Notes: a model not told the origin generated them from the letters alone. DNA of 64,000 bases from Paraburkholderia ginsengisoli NBRC 100965 (GCF_000739735.1 NZ_BBJF01000006.1:186001-250000), one strand, 5' to 3'; shown: positions 18,058 to 27,870, counted from the first letter of the stretch. Translations and numbers: made by a program.

Positions 18058-19125
18058 ATGAAAAAACGTGCACTCATCGTCGGCGCAAGCGGCATTGTCG
18101 GCAGCAATCTCGCGGACCGCTTACTGTCGAGTGGCTGGCAGGTGGCGGGACTATCGCGCGGCCGCACACCGGTCTCACCGGCGATCGAATCGATCACCGC
18201 CGACCTCGCTTCGGCCGACTCGGTCAGCGACGCGCTGGCCGGCAAATCGTTCAGCCACGTGTTCTTCACCGCGTGGTCGCGTCAGGCCACCGAGCAGGAG
18301 AACATCCGCGTGAACGGCGCGATGGTTCGTCACGTGATGGACGCCGTGGGGCCCGCGGGCTCGCTCACGCATGCCGCGCTCGTGACCGGGCTGAAGCATT
18401 ACCTCGGTCCATTTGAAGCGTACGCGACCGGCGCGGTGCCGATCACACCGTTTCGCGAGGAGCAAGGCCGCCAGCCGGTCGACAATTTCTACTATGAACA
18501 GGAAGACCGCCTGTTCGAAGCGGCAAAGCGCCATGGGTTCAGTTGGAGCGTGCATCGTCCGCACACGATCATCGGTTATGCGCTCGGCAATGCGATGAAC
18601 ATGGGCGTGACGCTCGCGGTCTACGCGACGCTCTGCAAACAGACCGGTGAGCCGTTCGTCTTCCCCGGCTCGGCGGCGCAATGGAACAGCCTCACCGACA
18701 TGACCGACGCTACGCTGCTCGCGCGCCACCTCGAATGGGCCGCGACGTCACCGAATGCGCGCAATGAGGACTTCAACGTAGTGAACGGCGACGTGTTCCG
18801 CTGGAAGTGGATGTGGTCGCGCCTCGCCGATTACTTCGGTATCGAAGCCGCGCCGTTCGATGGCGAGGTGCGTCCATTGGAAGGGCGCATGCAGGACGCC
18901 GGCAACAAATGGTCGGAGATTGCGGCGCGCTTCAATCTGAAGGAAGCGGACGTCGGCAAGCTCGCATCGTGGTGGCACACCGACGCCGACCTCGGCCGTC
19001 CAATGGAAGTGCTGACGGACATGACGAAGAGCCGCAAGGCCGGCTTCCTCGATTATCAAAGCACGCCCGACGCGTTCTTCGCGCTGTTCGATCGTTTGAA
19101 GGCCGAGCGGGTCATTCCGCAATGA
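18058..19125 (+). CDS. SDR-family oxidoreductase (PRISE/progesterone 5-beta-reductase-like)
   Basis: A 355-residue NAD(P)-dependent reductase. The dinucleotide-binding motif is GASGIVGSNLADRL at the N-terminus, and the NFYYEQED segment supplies the Tyr expected in the atypical active site. The length, HRPHTIIGYALGNAMNMG and the WNSLTDMTDA region resemble the PRISE group of plant and bacterial enone reductases (VEP1, iridoid synthase). That group reduces activated C=C bonds; the substrate here is unknown. It directly follows the dioxygenase remnant. Confidence 0.85.
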   Translation: MKKRALIVGASGIVGSNLADRLLSSGWQVAGLSRGRTPVSPAIESITADLASADSVSDALAGKSFSHVFFTAWSRQATEQENIRVNGAMVRHVMDAVGPAGSLTHAALVTGLKHYLGPFEAYATGAVPITPFREEQGRQPVDNFYYEQEDRLFEAAKRHGFSWSVHRPHTIIGYALGNAMNMGVTLAVYATLCKQTGEPFVFPGSAAQWNSLTDMTDATLLARHLEWAATSPNARNEDFNVVNGDVFRWKWMWSRLADYFGIEAAPFDGEVRPLEGRMQDAGNKWSEIAARFNLKEADVGKLASWWHTDADLGRPMEVLTDMTKSRKAGFLDYQSTPDAFFALFDRLKAERVIPQ

Positions 19126-19140
19126 GCGAACGACGCCCGC

Positions 19141-19920
19141 CTACCGCCGACTGAACAACGGCGACGCGTGACTCGCGGCGGCAAGTTCCGCGGCCGCCGC
19201 GAGCAGCGTCGAGCCGAGATTCTCCATGCGCTTTTCGTCGAGCCGCACGAGCGGCCCGGCGATACTGATCACGCCCATCGCCGCATAGCCGCGTCGCTGC
19301 ACCGGCGCGGCCATCGCCGTCATGCCGGGGGCGAAGACTTCGTTGATGGTCGCGTAGCCCCGCTCGCGTGCGGCGTGCACGAACTTGAGCAAGCCGCTGA
19401 TCGTGGTCGGCGCGTTCGGCCCGTATTGTTTCGGCTGGCCGAAGCCCTGGCGCGAGACGAGTTCGAGCGCGCGTTCGTCGGTCATGGTCATCATCCATGC
19501 ATGGCCGGTCGCGCTGCACGAGAGGATCGTGTCCATACCCATGTCCGGGTCGTAGCGCAGTCCCTTCAACGCGCCTTGCGATTTCGCGACCCACGTGAGC
19601 CGGTCGCCATCCACGATCGCGAGCCGCACCAGTTCGCCCGACTTCTCGGCGAGGCGGTCGAGCATTGTCTGCGCGATGTCGACGATGCCTGACGTCGCGA
19701 GAAAGCCGAGACCCAGGCCGACGAGTTTGGTGGTGAGCACGTAGTCGCCATGCTCGCGCAACTGCCGCACGTAACCGCATTGCTTCAGATCGACCAGCAG
19801 CCTATGACACGCGCTGCGCGGAATATCGAGCTCGTCGGCGATCATCGCGAGCGGCGTGCCTTCCATTTGCGTAGCGAGAAATTCGAGTACTGCGAGAGTG
19901 CGTTCGGTGACGCCGGGCAT
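19141..19920 (-). CDS. IclR-family transcriptional regulator
   Basis: A 259-residue regulator. The N-terminal winged helix-turn-helix is TPLAMIADELDIPRSACHRL; the C-terminal effector domain includes GEVRLAIVDGD-like and MTAMAAPVQRRGYAAMGVIS segments. The start at 19920 has GGAG six bases upstream; a longer frame to 19959 lacks one. It is divergent from an MFS transporter and a dehydroquinase gene, so it probably controls that quinate/shikimate-type unit in response to an aromatic or hydroaromatic acid. It is convergent with the SDR gene (15-base gap). Confidence 0.92.
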   Translation of the reverse strand: MPGVTERTLAVLEFLATQMEGTPLAMIADELDIPRSACHRLLVDLKQCGYVRQLREHGDYVLTTKLVGLGLGFLATSGIVDIAQTMLDRLAEKSGELVRLAIVDGDRLTWVAKSQGALKGLRYDPDMGMDTILSCSATGHAWMMTMTDERALELVSRQGFGQPKQYGPNAPTTISGLLKFVHAARERGYATINEVFAPGMTAMAAPVQRRGYAAMGVISIAGPLVRLDEKRMENLGSTLLAAAAELAAASHASPLFSRR

Positions 19921-20265
19921 ATCTGTCTCCATGCAGGGGCTTATTCGAGCCCCATGCAAAGCTGTTTTTGTCGTACCGCTGCTTACCGGCCGTAGCCGCA
20001 GTTTTGCACATCGTGAGATCGAATTCCACCCTGGAATGGCGTACCACCCACCGATGCTAAGCTGTTTTCAAGGCGGCGATTCCGGCGTACGGACATCGCA
20101 AACGCCGAGTGACCCGATCAGACAATAGAGCGGAAGCAGGAGCACGGCGGGTGTTATCGCCCCCGCGTTCACACCCGCCTCCGCATAGCAGACCCACAAC
20201 AACGACGTTGCATGGGACCAGAGTAACGCGCCGAAGCGCGCACTCCGGTCGACAAAGGAGACGAC
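19921..20265. other. Divergent intergenic region between IclR regulator and MFS genes
   Basis: About 345 bases with no supported gene. It must hold the promoters of both divergent units. GC content drops around 19960-20060. I could not pick out a convincing IclR palindrome. Confidence 0.4.
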
Positions 20266-21621
20266 ATGATTCAGGATGCACAGCCAGGCTCGCACGCCGC
20301 GATGCGCACGCGAGCGGTCACCGCCGCCGCCATCGGCACGGCGCTCGAGTGGTTCGATTTCACGCTATACGGCGCACTTGCCGCGACGATTTTGCCGCGA
20401 CTGTTTTTCCCGTCGATGGACCCGACCTCCGCGCTGCTCGCGTCGCTCGCGACCTTCGGCGTGGGCCTCGCCGCACGGCCGCTCGGCGCGATCATCTGCG
20501 GACATCTGGGCGACAAGCTCGGGCGCCGCAATCTGATGCTGGGCACCGTCACCGTGATGGGCCTTGCGTCGATGGCGATGGGCGTGTTGCCGACCTATGC
20601 GAGCATCGGCGTATGGGCGCCAATCCTGCTCGTGCTGCTGCGCATTCTGCAAGGCTTCGCGCTCGGCGGCGAATCGACCGGCGCGCAACTGATGGCGATC
20701 GAACACGCGAGCGCCGACAAGCGCGGCAAATACTCGGGGCTGCTCGGCCTGTGCTCGCCGCTCAGTCAGATCATGGCCAACGGCGTGCTGCTTCTGCTGT
20801 CGTCGACGATGTCGGCTCAAGCATTCGATTCTTATGGCTGGCGCATCCCGTTCGTGCTGAGCTTCGTCCTCGTGATCGTGGGCGTGTACATCCGCTTGCG
20901 CGTCAGCGAAACGCCCGCGTTCGTCGCGCTGCGTAAAACGGAAGTCGTCCACGTGAGCAGCCCGCTGCGCGATGCGCTGCGTCTGCACTGGCGCACCGTG
21001 CTGCGCTGGATGCTGTTCTTCTGCGGACCCGCTGCGATCTTCTATCTGATCGTCGTATTCTCGCTCAGCTACATCACGAAGACGCTCGCGATTCCTAAGC
21101 AGACCGGCTTTCTGCTGCTGATGGGCGCGAACGTCTGCGCAATCGTCGGCGCACTGGCGGGCGGCATGCTGAGCGACCGCATCGGCCGCAAGAAGGCGCT
21201 CGCGATCGGCTCGACCGCGACGCTGCTGATGCTGTTCTTCTACTTCCAGATTCTTGACACCAAAAGCTTCCTGCCGATGCTGGCCGCGATGGGCTTCTTC
21301 CTCGGCTTCACGCAGTTTCAAAGCGGCATTCAGCCGGTCGCGTTCGCCGAGGCCTTTCCGACCAACGTCCGCTACTCCGGCTCGGCGCTTGCCTATACCG
21401 GCGCGAACCTGGTGGCGGGCGGCCCGATGCCGGTGCTGGCGGTGTGGCTGTTCTCGGTATGCAACGGCTCGCCGTGGGGTGTCGTCGCGGTGTGCGTGGT
21501 CTTCAACGTGATCTCGCTCGTGATGATTCTGACCGCACGCGAAACGCGCGGCATCGACATGAATCGCACCGACTCGGCCGCGGCCGTGAGCGGCGAAGCA
21601 GACTCGCGGCAGCCGGCGTGA
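20266..21621 (+). CDS. MFS transporter, metabolite:H+ symporter (shikimate/quinate type)
   Basis: A 451-residue inner-membrane symporter of the MHS group (ShiA, KgtP, ProP relatives) with about 12 membrane spans. The hallmark loop between spans 2 and 3 is LGDKLGRRNLM; ALGGESTGAQLM and MLSDRIGRKKAL follow in the expected places. Ribosome site AAGGAG lies upstream. It precedes a dehydroquinase gene by 75 bases and is divergent from an IclR regulator, which suggests uptake of quinate, shikimate or dehydroshikimate (inference). Confidence 0.92.
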   Translation: MIQDAQPGSHAAMRTRAVTAAAIGTALEWFDFTLYGALAATILPRLFFPSMDPTSALLASLATFGVGLAARPLGAIICGHLGDKLGRRNLMLGTVTVMGLASMAMGVLPTYASIGVWAPILLVLLRILQGFALGGESTGAQLMAIEHASADKRGKYSGLLGLCSPLSQIMANGVLLLLSSTMSAQAFDSYGWRIPFVLSFVLVIVGVYIRLRVSETPAFVALRKTEVVHVSSPLRDALRLHWRTVLRWMLFFCGPAAIFYLIVVFSLSYITKTLAIPKQTGFLLLMGANVCAIVGALAGGMLSDRIGRKKALAIGSTATLLMLFFYFQILDTKSFLPMLAAMGFFLGFTQFQSGIQPVAFAEAFPTNVRYSGSALAYTGANLVAGGPMPVLAVWLFSVCNGSPWGVVAVCVVFNVISLVMILTARETRGIDMNRTDSAAAVSGEADSRQPA

Positions 21622-21696
21622 GCAGCGGCCATCGCACGTCCGTGCCGGCGACGAATTGAATTTGCAAACACGCAACCAGCAACAGGCGACTGAACA

Positions 21697-22152
21697 ATGA
21701 CTGAACTCGTTTATGTATTGAATGGCTCGAATCTCAACATGCTCGGCAAGCGCGAGCCGCATCTGTATGGCACGACCACGCTTGCGCAGATCCAGCAGCA
21801 GGTCGAAGCGCTAGCGACGAAGCTCGAACTCACCTGCGAGTTCCGCCAGACCAACAGCGAGGCGACCATGGTCGACTGGCTGCAGGAAGCATTCGAGCGG
21901 GACGCCGCGGTGATCATCAATCCGGCGGGGTTTTCGTTCGCGTCGGTGCCGGTGTTCGACGCGGTCAAGCTGATCGAGCGTCCGCTGATCGAGCTGCACA
22001 TCACCAACATTCACAAGCGCGATGAAACCTACCGTCATTCGTTGGTCTCGCGCGCGGCGACCGGCGTGATTTGCGGACTCGGCGCGAACGGCTACCTGGT
22101 CGCTTTGCAGGCGATGGCGATGGCACTCGGCAAGAACCCACATTTCGGCTGA
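21697..22152 (+). CDS. aroQ: Type II 3-dehydroquinate dehydratase
   Basis: A 151-residue enzyme converting 3-dehydroquinate to 3-dehydroshikimate. Motifs: VLNGSNLNMLGKREPHLYG with the catalytic Tyr24 in the flexible loop, ECRQTNSEA-like substrate-binding stretch, and ELHITNIHKRDETYRHS with the active-site His. Because it sits behind a hydroaromatic-acid transporter under a divergent IclR gene, a catabolic (quinate) role is more likely than chorismate biosynthesis. A strong terminator follows at 22204. Confidence 0.95.
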   Translation: MTELVYVLNGSNLNMLGKREPHLYGTTTLAQIQQQVEALATKLELTCEFRQTNSEATMVDWLQEAFERDAAVIINPAGFSFASVPVFDAVKLIERPLIELHITNIHKRDETYRHSLVSRAATGVICGLGANGYLVALQAMAMALGKNPHFG

Positions 22153-22203
22153 TCCAAAACACGTGGGAGGGCAAAAGAGATCGTATCTCTGCCGCTCCAT
22201 GCC

Positions 22204-22233
22204 TGCCGTGCCCGCGTGGCACGGCATTTTTTT
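22204..22233 (+). terminator. Rho-independent terminator after aroQ
   Basis: Perfect 9-bp stem TGCCGTGCC / GGCACGGCA with a 5-base loop, followed by seven T. It ends the MFS-aroQ unit. Confidence 0.92.
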
Positions 22234-22276
22234 GCATGAAATTCGCGCAAAATAGTTTCTGATAAGGGAAAACCCG

Positions 22277-22282
22277 TATAAT
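22277..22282 (+). promoter_or_regulatory. Consensus -10 box upstream of DHA2 exporter gene
   Basis: TATAAT, identical to the sigma-70 -10 consensus, in a short AT-rich stretch between the aroQ terminator and the exporter start. The -35 element is weak (TTTCTG at 15 bases). Confidence 0.5.
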
Positions 22283-22381
22283 TCTCGGCAAGAGGTCAGA
22301 CAACTTTCGCTTATAGTCGTCAAGACCCTGGCTCGCGCTCCGCCGCGCGGCGCCCACCCTGAACAGCCCTTTGCCAGCTCC

Positions 22382-23938
22382 GTGAACCCGACTGCCACTG
22401 CACTGCCCTTCCGAAACGCCCTCTTCGCGATGCTCGGCATCGGCCTCGTCAACATGCTGGTCGCGCTCGACCAGACGGTCGTCAGCACGGCATTGCCGTC
22501 AATCGTCGCCGAACTGCACGGCTTCGAATACTTTGCGTGGATTGCCAGCGCGTACCTGCTGGCGTCGGTGGTGACGGTGCCGGTGTTCGGTCGGCTCGGC
22601 GACTACTTTGGCCGCAAGCGTTTCGTGATCGCCGCGGTGATCACCTTCACGGTGGCGTCGGTGTTGTGCGGCCTCGCCAACGACATGCTGTTTCTCGTGA
22701 TCGCGCGCGGTCTGCAAGGCGTCGGCGGAGGGATGATGGTCGGCACCGCGTTCGCGTCGATACCGGATCTGTTTCCCGATGCCCGCACGCGCGTGCGCTG
22801 GCAGGTGGTGCTCGCCGCCGCATACGGCATCGGCACGGCGGCGGGGCCGTCGCTGGGCGGCTGGATGAGCGAGCACTGGGGCTGGCGCTCGACCTTCCTG
22901 ATCAACCTGCCGGTCGGCGCGGCCGCACTGTATTTCATCTGGGCGCATCTGCCGAGCTTCCGTCGTCCGCAAGAGGGCGAGGTCAAGATCGACTGGCTCG
23001 GCGCGGCGCTGGTCGCGGCGGTGCTCGCCGGTTTGCAGACTTTCATCGAAGCGGTGCCGAAGAGCGGGCTGACCACCGGCAACGTGATTCTCGCGGTGTG
23101 CGTGATCGTCGGCGCGATCGCGTTGTTCATCTGCGAAAAGCGCGCCACGCATCCGATCATTCCGCTCGACCTGTTCAAGGACGCGCAACTCGTGACGCTG
23201 TTCACGCTCGGCATGCTGTCCGGCTTCGTGATGTTCTCGCTGATCTTCTTCGCGCCGCTATTGCTGCAAGGCGGTTTCGGCCTGTCGCCGCAACAGGCCG
23301 GCCTGCTCGCCACGCCGATCGCCGCCTGCATCGCGCTCGGCAGCTTGCTGAATACGCGCATCGTGATTCACATGAAGAAGCCGACGCGTATTCTGACCAT
23401 CGGCTTCACGCTGCTGATGTTCGCGTCGATCTCGCTGGCGTTCGCGAATCCCGGTACGCCGCATTTGCGCATCGTCCTGCCGATGGCGGCGGTCGGCGTC
23501 GGCCTCGGCTTCATCCTCAACAATCTGAATGTGTTCGGGCAGGAGATCGCCGGGCGTGAACGCTTCGGCATCACGACTGCGCTGCTGCAGTCCACGCGAA
23601 TGGTGGGCGGCATGCTCGGCACGAGCATCGTCGCGACCGTGGTGCAGCATCACTATCGCGATGTCGTCACGCGCACGATGAGCGTGCTCGGCGAACCGGC
23701 GGCGTCGCAATGGCAGCCGCGCTTCGTCGACCTGCGCATTCTGATCGATGAGGCGTCGAGGACCGCGCTGATCGCGGATATGAAATCGTCAGGACTCAAT
23801 ACGCTCGCGTTGATCGATACGGCGCGCGATGCGCTGGTGCAGTCGATTCATATCGGCGTGTGGCTGACGGCGGTGGCGTCGCTCGCGGCGGCGTTGCTCG
23901 TGCAGCGGATCTCGCACGTGGTGTTTCGGCGCAGCTGA
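22382..23938 (+). CDS. MFS drug:H+ antiporter, DHA2 (EmrB/QacA) family
   Basis: A 518-residue multidrug exporter with about 14 membrane spans. Signature regions: LDQTVVSTALPSIVAEL in span 1, GRLGDYFGRKRF between spans 2 and 3, RGLQGVGGGMM in span 4 and GPSLGGWMSEHWGWR in the span-5 motif C. Starts with GTG; the ribosome site is weak. No membrane-fusion (EmrA) partner is adjacent, so it may act as a single-component pump. Substrate unknown. Confidence 0.92.
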   Translation: MNPTATALPFRNALFAMLGIGLVNMLVALDQTVVSTALPSIVAELHGFEYFAWIASAYLLASVVTVPVFGRLGDYFGRKRFVIAAVITFTVASVLCGLANDMLFLVIARGLQGVGGGMMVGTAFASIPDLFPDARTRVRWQVVLAAAYGIGTAAGPSLGGWMSEHWGWRSTFLINLPVGAAALYFIWAHLPSFRRPQEGEVKIDWLGAALVAAVLAGLQTFIEAVPKSGLTTGNVILAVCVIVGAIALFICEKRATHPIIPLDLFKDAQLVTLFTLGMLSGFVMFSLIFFAPLLLQGGFGLSPQQAGLLATPIAACIALGSLLNTRIVIHMKKPTRILTIGFTLLMFASISLAFANPGTPHLRIVLPMAAVGVGLGFILNNLNVFGQEIAGRERFGITTALLQSTRMVGGMLGTSIVATVVQHHYRDVVTRTMSVLGEPAASQWQPRFVDLRILIDEASRTALIADMKSSGLNTLALIDTARDALVQSIHIGVWLTAVASLAAALLVQRISHVVFRRS

Positions 23939-23956
23939 CCTCACGTTGGGATCGTT

Positions 23957-23983
23957 GGCGAGCGCGTTCTTTCCGCGCTCGCC
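23957..23983. terminator. Hairpin between convergent exporter and gudD genes
   Basis: Perfect 10-bp inverted repeat GGCGAGCGCG / CGCGCTCGCC with a 7-base loop, placed between two convergent stop codons. It lacks a T-run on either side, so it is a likely mRNA-end hairpin rather than a textbook terminator. Confidence 0.5.
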
Positions 23984-24001
23984 GTCCATCTCACTCACGC
24001 A

Positions 24002-25351
24002 TCACCGCACGAGGCATGGACGCTTGTTGTCGAACTTCCAGTTCGGGATCAGGTACTGCATCGCCACGCCGTCATCACGCGCGCCCAGGCCATGCTGCTC
24101 ATACAGCGCGTGCGCCTTCTCGATCTCGTCCATATCCAGTTCGACACCCAGCCCTGGCGCCTGCGGCACCTTCACCTTGCCGCCGACGATCTGCAACGGG
24201 TCACGCGTCAGACGTTGACCGTCCTGCCAGATCCAGTGCGTGTCGATCGCGGTGATCTTGCCCGGTGCCGCGGCGGCCACGTGCGTGAACATCGCCAGCG
24301 AAATGTCGAAGTGATTGTTCGAATGCGAGCCCCACGTGAGGCCCCAGTCGTTGCACATCTGCGCGACGCGCACCGAACCCTGCATGGTCCAGAAGTGCGG
24401 ATCGGCCAACGGAATGTCCACCGACTGCAACTGGATCGCGTGACCCATCTGACGCCAGTCGGTGGCGATCATGTTGGTCGCCGTCGGCAGACCGGTCGCG
24501 CGACGGAATTCGGCCATCACCTCGCGGCCCGAATAGCCGTTTTCCGCGCCGCACGGATCTTCCGCATACGCGAGCACGTCGTGCTGATCGCGGCACAGGC
24601 GCACTGCTTCGGCGAGCGACCATGCACCGTTCGGATCGAGCGTCACGCGGGCGTTGGGGAAGCGTTCCGCGAGTGCGGTGACCGCTTCGATTTCGGCGTC
24701 GCCGGCCAGCACGCCGCCCTTGAGCTTGAAGTCGTTGAAACCGTAACGCGCCTGCGCGGCTTCGGCGAGCCGGACCACGGCTTCCGGGGTCATGGCTTCT
24801 TCGGTGCGCACGCGGTCCCAGTCGTCGCGGCCATCGGCGCCACTCGCATAGGGCAGATCGGTCTTGTTGCGATCGCCGATATAGAACAGATAACCAAGCA
24901 TCTCCACTTCGTCGCGTTGCTGGCCTTCGCCAAGCAACGCCGCGACCGGCACGTTCAGATGCTGGCCAAGCAAATCGAGCAGCGCGGCTTCGAGCGCGGT
25001 CACCGCGTGAATGGTGGTGCGCAGATCGAAGGTCTGCAAGCCGCGCCCGCCCGCGTCGCGGTCGGCGAACTGCGTGCGTGCCCGGTTCAGGATCGCTTGC
25101 AGATTCCCGATCGACTGGCCGACAACAAGCGGCCTCGCATCGTCGATCGTCTTGCGAATGCTCTCGCCGCCCGGCACTTCGCCGACGCCGGTATGTCCCG
25201 CGCTGTCGCGCAGAATCACGATGTTGCGCGTGAAGAACGGACCGTGCGCGCCGCTCAGATTCAACAGCATACTGTCGCGGCCGGCGACCGGAACGACGCG
25301 TAGCTCGGTGACGATCGGCGTGGCGTTCGATTCAGAGAGTTTCGTGGACAT
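24002..25351 (-). CDS. gudD: Glucarate dehydratase
   Basis: A 449-residue enolase-superfamily enzyme that dehydrates D-glucarate to 5-keto-4-deoxyglucarate. Visible elements: the KxK catalytic motif in FNDFKLKGG, metal-ligand stretches TLDPNGAW and [17 protein letters not shown], and the catalytic His region [14 protein letters not shown]; the C-terminus [11 protein letters not shown] is typical of GudD. The usual partners (glucarate transporter, 5-keto-4-deoxyglucarate dehydratase, ketoglutarate semialdehyde dehydrogenase) are not in the window. A divergent GntR regulator is its likely controller. Confidence 0.95.
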   Translation of the reverse strand: MSTKLSESNATPIVTELRVVPVAGRDSMLLNLSGAHGPFFTRNIVILRDSAGHTGVGEVPGGESIRKTIDDARPLVVGQSIGNLQAILNRARTQFADRDAGGRGLQTFDLRTTIHAVTALEAALLDLLGQHLNVPVAALLGEGQQRDEVEMLGYLFYIGDRNKTDLPYASGADGRDDWDRVRTEEAMTPEAVVRLAEAAQARYGFNDFKLKGGVLAGDAEIEAVTALAERFPNARVTLDPNGAWSLAEAVRLCRDQHDVLAYAEDPCGAENGYSGREVMAEFRRATGLPTATNMIATDWRQMGHAIQLQSVDIPLADPHFWTMQGSVRVAQMCNDWGLTWGSHSNNHFDISLAMFTHVAAAAPGKITAIDTHWIWQDGQRLTRDPLQIVGGKVKVPQAPGLGVELDMDEIEKAHALYEQHGLGARDDGVAMQYLIPNWKFDNKRPCLVR

Positions 25352-25503
25352 GTGAATAGATGTGGAAAGGTGCGGGAGGCTCGTAATTCGTGAGTGGAAG
25401 TGGTGTCGTCAGTGCAGTCAATGTGCTTTGCCGGACGACGCACCGGCTCCGCCGCTGCCCGTGCCGTTTTACGCAGGGCGAAATGACGAATCCGCGTGAT
25501 ATG

Positions 25504-25516
25504 TTGTCTGATGACA
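25504..25516. promoter_or_regulatory. Operator candidate 1, TGTCTGATGACA palindrome
   Basis: TTGTCTGATGACA, containing the inverted repeat TGTC-TGAT-GACA. The same 10-base core recurs at 25643. Candidate binding site for the divergent GntR/FCD regulator. Confidence 0.5.
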
Positions 25517-25642
25517 GTCTATCTTGCTATCGCTACTCCAGAATTGAGTGTTTACCCTATCAGCCAATATATACTAGGGTTTCAGCGATGTTTTTGGCCA
25601 TTTTAGCTAGCGACCTGGGCCCAGCCAGCGGCAAATAAAGAC

Positions 25643-25652
25643 GTCTGATGAC
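25643..25652. promoter_or_regulatory. Operator candidate 2, GTCTGATGAC
   Basis: Second exact copy of the 10-base core GTCTGATGAC, 137 bases from the first, followed closely by the variant GTCTTATCAC. Lies in the same intergenic region. Confidence 0.45.
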
Positions 25653-25873
25653 TTGGTCTTATCACTGATCCCGATTTTAGAGATACGTACCAAAGCGCCG
25701 TCGAGCGCGCGGGAATCAAGTTAAGTCCTGTGCGATACTTCGCAGGAAATCCAGCCATAGCGTGCTTGCCACGCGGGCCCGCCCGATGAAGGCCGGGTCA
25801 GCAAACCGTCCGACACGGTCACGCGTTTTCGCGAGCGTCTGCATTCCAGCCGATTAGTCAAAAAGCCACAAAA

Positions 25874-26584
25874 ATGAGCAGCCTAACTGAGAAAGTGGTG
25901 GCCACCCTTTCCGATGAAATCCGACGCGGCACGCTGCGGCCGGGCGATCGTATCCCCACCGAAGTCGCGATGATGAAGCAGCTCTCCGTGAGCCGCTCCG
26001 TGGTGCGCGAAGCCATCTCGCGCCTGCAGGCGGCCAAGATCGTCGAGACGCGTCACGGCATCGGCACCTTCGTGCTCGCCCCTGCTTCCGAAAAGCCGAT
26101 GCAATTGCCCGCCGCCGATCTGTCGAGCATGCTCGACGTGATGGCGATCATCGAATTCCGTATCGACGTCGAAGCGGCGTCGGCCGCGCTCGCCGCCGCG
26201 CGCCGCACCGAGCAGAACCTCAAGCAGATTCGCGCGGCGCTGGCGCGCTTCGAGTCCGAACTCGAACGAGGCAGCACGGATACGGTGGCGCACGACATCG
26301 AGTTCCATCTGCAGATCGCGCGTGCGAGCGGCAACCGTTATTTCTTCGACGTGCTCAGCCAGCTCGGCCGCGCGGTGAGTCCGCGCACGCGGCTCGGGTC
26401 CGCCGAGATCGCGGAACTCGACCATATCGAGCATCTGCGCAACGTGCTCAGCGAACACCAGATGATCTATCGCGCGATCGAACGGCAGGACGCCGACGAC
26501 GCGCGCGCGGCGATGCGCATGCATTTGAGCAATAGCCGCGAACGGCTGCGGCGCGCGCATGAGTTGAGTAAAGCGGGCGGGTGA
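25874..26584 (+). CDS. GntR-family regulator, FadR/FCD subfamily
   Basis: A 236-residue regulator. The N-terminal winged helix is PGDRIPTEVAMMKQLSVSRS followed by VVREAISRLQAAKIVETRHGIGTFV. The C-terminal all-helical FCD domain contains DIEFHLQIARASGN and, near the end, MHLSNSRERL, the Asp/His residues that usually bind a metal and a carboxylate ligand. Divergent from gudD; glucarate or a related sugar acid is the likely ligand (inference from context). Confidence 0.93.
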   Translation: MSSLTEKVVATLSDEIRRGTLRPGDRIPTEVAMMKQLSVSRSVVREAISRLQAAKIVETRHGIGTFVLAPASEKPMQLPAADLSSMLDVMAIIEFRIDVEAASAALAAARRTEQNLKQIRAALARFESELERGSTDTVAHDIEFHLQIARASGNRYFFDVLSQLGRAVSPRTRLGSAEIAELDHIEHLRNVLSEHQMIYRAIERQDADDARAAMRMHLSNSRERLRRAHELSKAGG

Positions 26585-26704
26585 AGGTAGAGGCGCAACG
26601 GGGTTGCGCTGCTCGTGACGCGTTGCGCGAAGCGGAGCCGTTCGCATCGATCGGAAGAACGTGCGGTTTCGAAGTTTTGCAGCAGGCCTGACAAGGAGCC
26701 TCCC

Positions 26705-27724
26705 ATGACGCCGCCCAATCCAACCGGCCGTTCCGCTATCGCCACGCCGGCTCCGGCGGCGCTTGCCCCCGGCGAGAACGGGGTATCCGCGAGCGCGATG
26801 GACCGCTTCGGCTCGCTCAACGTGTTCGTGCGCGCCGCCGAAACGCGCAGCTTCACCGAAGCGGGACGACAGTTGGGTATTTCGTCGTCGGCGGTCGGCA
26901 AGGCGATTTCACGGCTCGAAGGACGGCTCGGTGTGCGCCTCTTTCATCGCAGCACGCGCAGCATCGCGTTGACGCCCGAGGGCGCGACGTTCCTGACGCG
27001 CTGCCAGCGCATCATCGAAGAGATCGAGGCCGCCGAAGCCGAACTCGCGCTCGCCACCGCCGCGCCGCGCGGACGGCTGCGCGTCAGCATGCCGTTGGTC
27101 AGCACGCTGATGATGCCGGTGATCGGCGCGTTCATGAAGGCGTATCCGGACATTACGCTCGATATCGATTTCTCGGACCGGATGGTCGACGTGATCGAAG
27201 AGGGCTTCGACGTCGTCACGCGTACCGGCGACGCCGCCGACTCGACGCTCGTCACGCGCACGATGGGCACGTTCCGGCAAGTGATCGTCGGCTCGCCCGC
27301 CTACTTCGCGCGACGCGGCGTGCCCGCAGAGCCGGAGCAACTGCGCGAGCATGCGTGTCTGCAGCATCGTTTTCTGACTACCGGCAAATTGCGCCGCTGG
27401 CCGTTGAGCCGCGACGGCGAGACGCTGGATATCGAGTTGCCGACCGTGGCCATCGCCACCGCCGTCGAGCCGTTGATCTCGCTCGCCGAACAGGGGCTGG
27501 GGCTGGCGTGTACGCCCGACTTCATGGTGCGCGCGCAGTGCGCCGACGGCTCGCTGGTTGCCGTGCTGCAACCGTATCTGGATAGCCCCAGCGTGTTCCG
27601 GGCACTGTGGCCATCGGGGCGGCAGATCTCGCCGAAGGCGCGGGTCTTCGTCGATTATCTGGGCCAGCATCTGTTTCCGGTTTCCGCTGCGGCCGCGCGC
27701 GAGGGTGTGGGTGAGCGCAATTGA
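26705..27724 (+). CDS. LysR-family transcriptional regulator
   Basis: A 339-residue LysR regulator. The helix-turn-helix is RSFTEAGRQLGISSSAVGKA followed by ISRLEGRLGVRLFHRSTRSI; a substrate-binding domain follows from about residue 125. The start at 26705 has AAGGAG seven bases upstream and gives about 32 extra N-terminal residues before the conserved MDRFGSLNVFVRAAE; the internal Met at 26800 is the alternative. Same strand as the GntR gene, 120 bases after it. No divergent target gene is adjacent, so its target is unclear. Confidence 0.92.
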   Translation: MTPPNPTGRSAIATPAPAALAPGENGVSASAMDRFGSLNVFVRAAETRSFTEAGRQLGISSSAVGKAISRLEGRLGVRLFHRSTRSIALTPEGATFLTRCQRIIEEIEAAEAELALATAAPRGRLRVSMPLVSTLMMPVIGAFMKAYPDITLDIDFSDRMVDVIEEGFDVVTRTGDAADSTLVTRTMGTFRQVIVGSPAYFARRGVPAEPEQLREHACLQHRFLTTGKLRRWPLSRDGETLDIELPTVAIATAVEPLISLAEQGLGLACTPDFMVRAQCADGSLVAVLQPYLDSPSVFRALWPSGRQISPKARVFVDYLGQHLFPVSAAAAREGVGERN

Positions 27725-27870
27725 GGGGCGGGCGTTGCGTGAATGCTCCCGCGCGCTTTCAAACTCTTCCATCGTTTACTCCGCATAAGAAAAAGCCGGC
27801 GTGCTCAACATCGAGTTGAACACGGCGGCCATTTCCATTTCGTCCATCCTCGCTTCAACGACCCGCTCGC

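Larger units (their letters stand above)
25352..25873. other. Divergent control region between gudD and the GntR gene
   Basis: About 520 bases without a supported gene, with an AT-rich core at 25500-25680. It contains two copies of the 10-mer GTCTGATGAC (see separate entries), a variant GTCTTATCAC at about 25656, and a TATATACT element near 25567 that could serve as a rightward -10 box with TTGAGT upstream. Confidence 0.6.
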
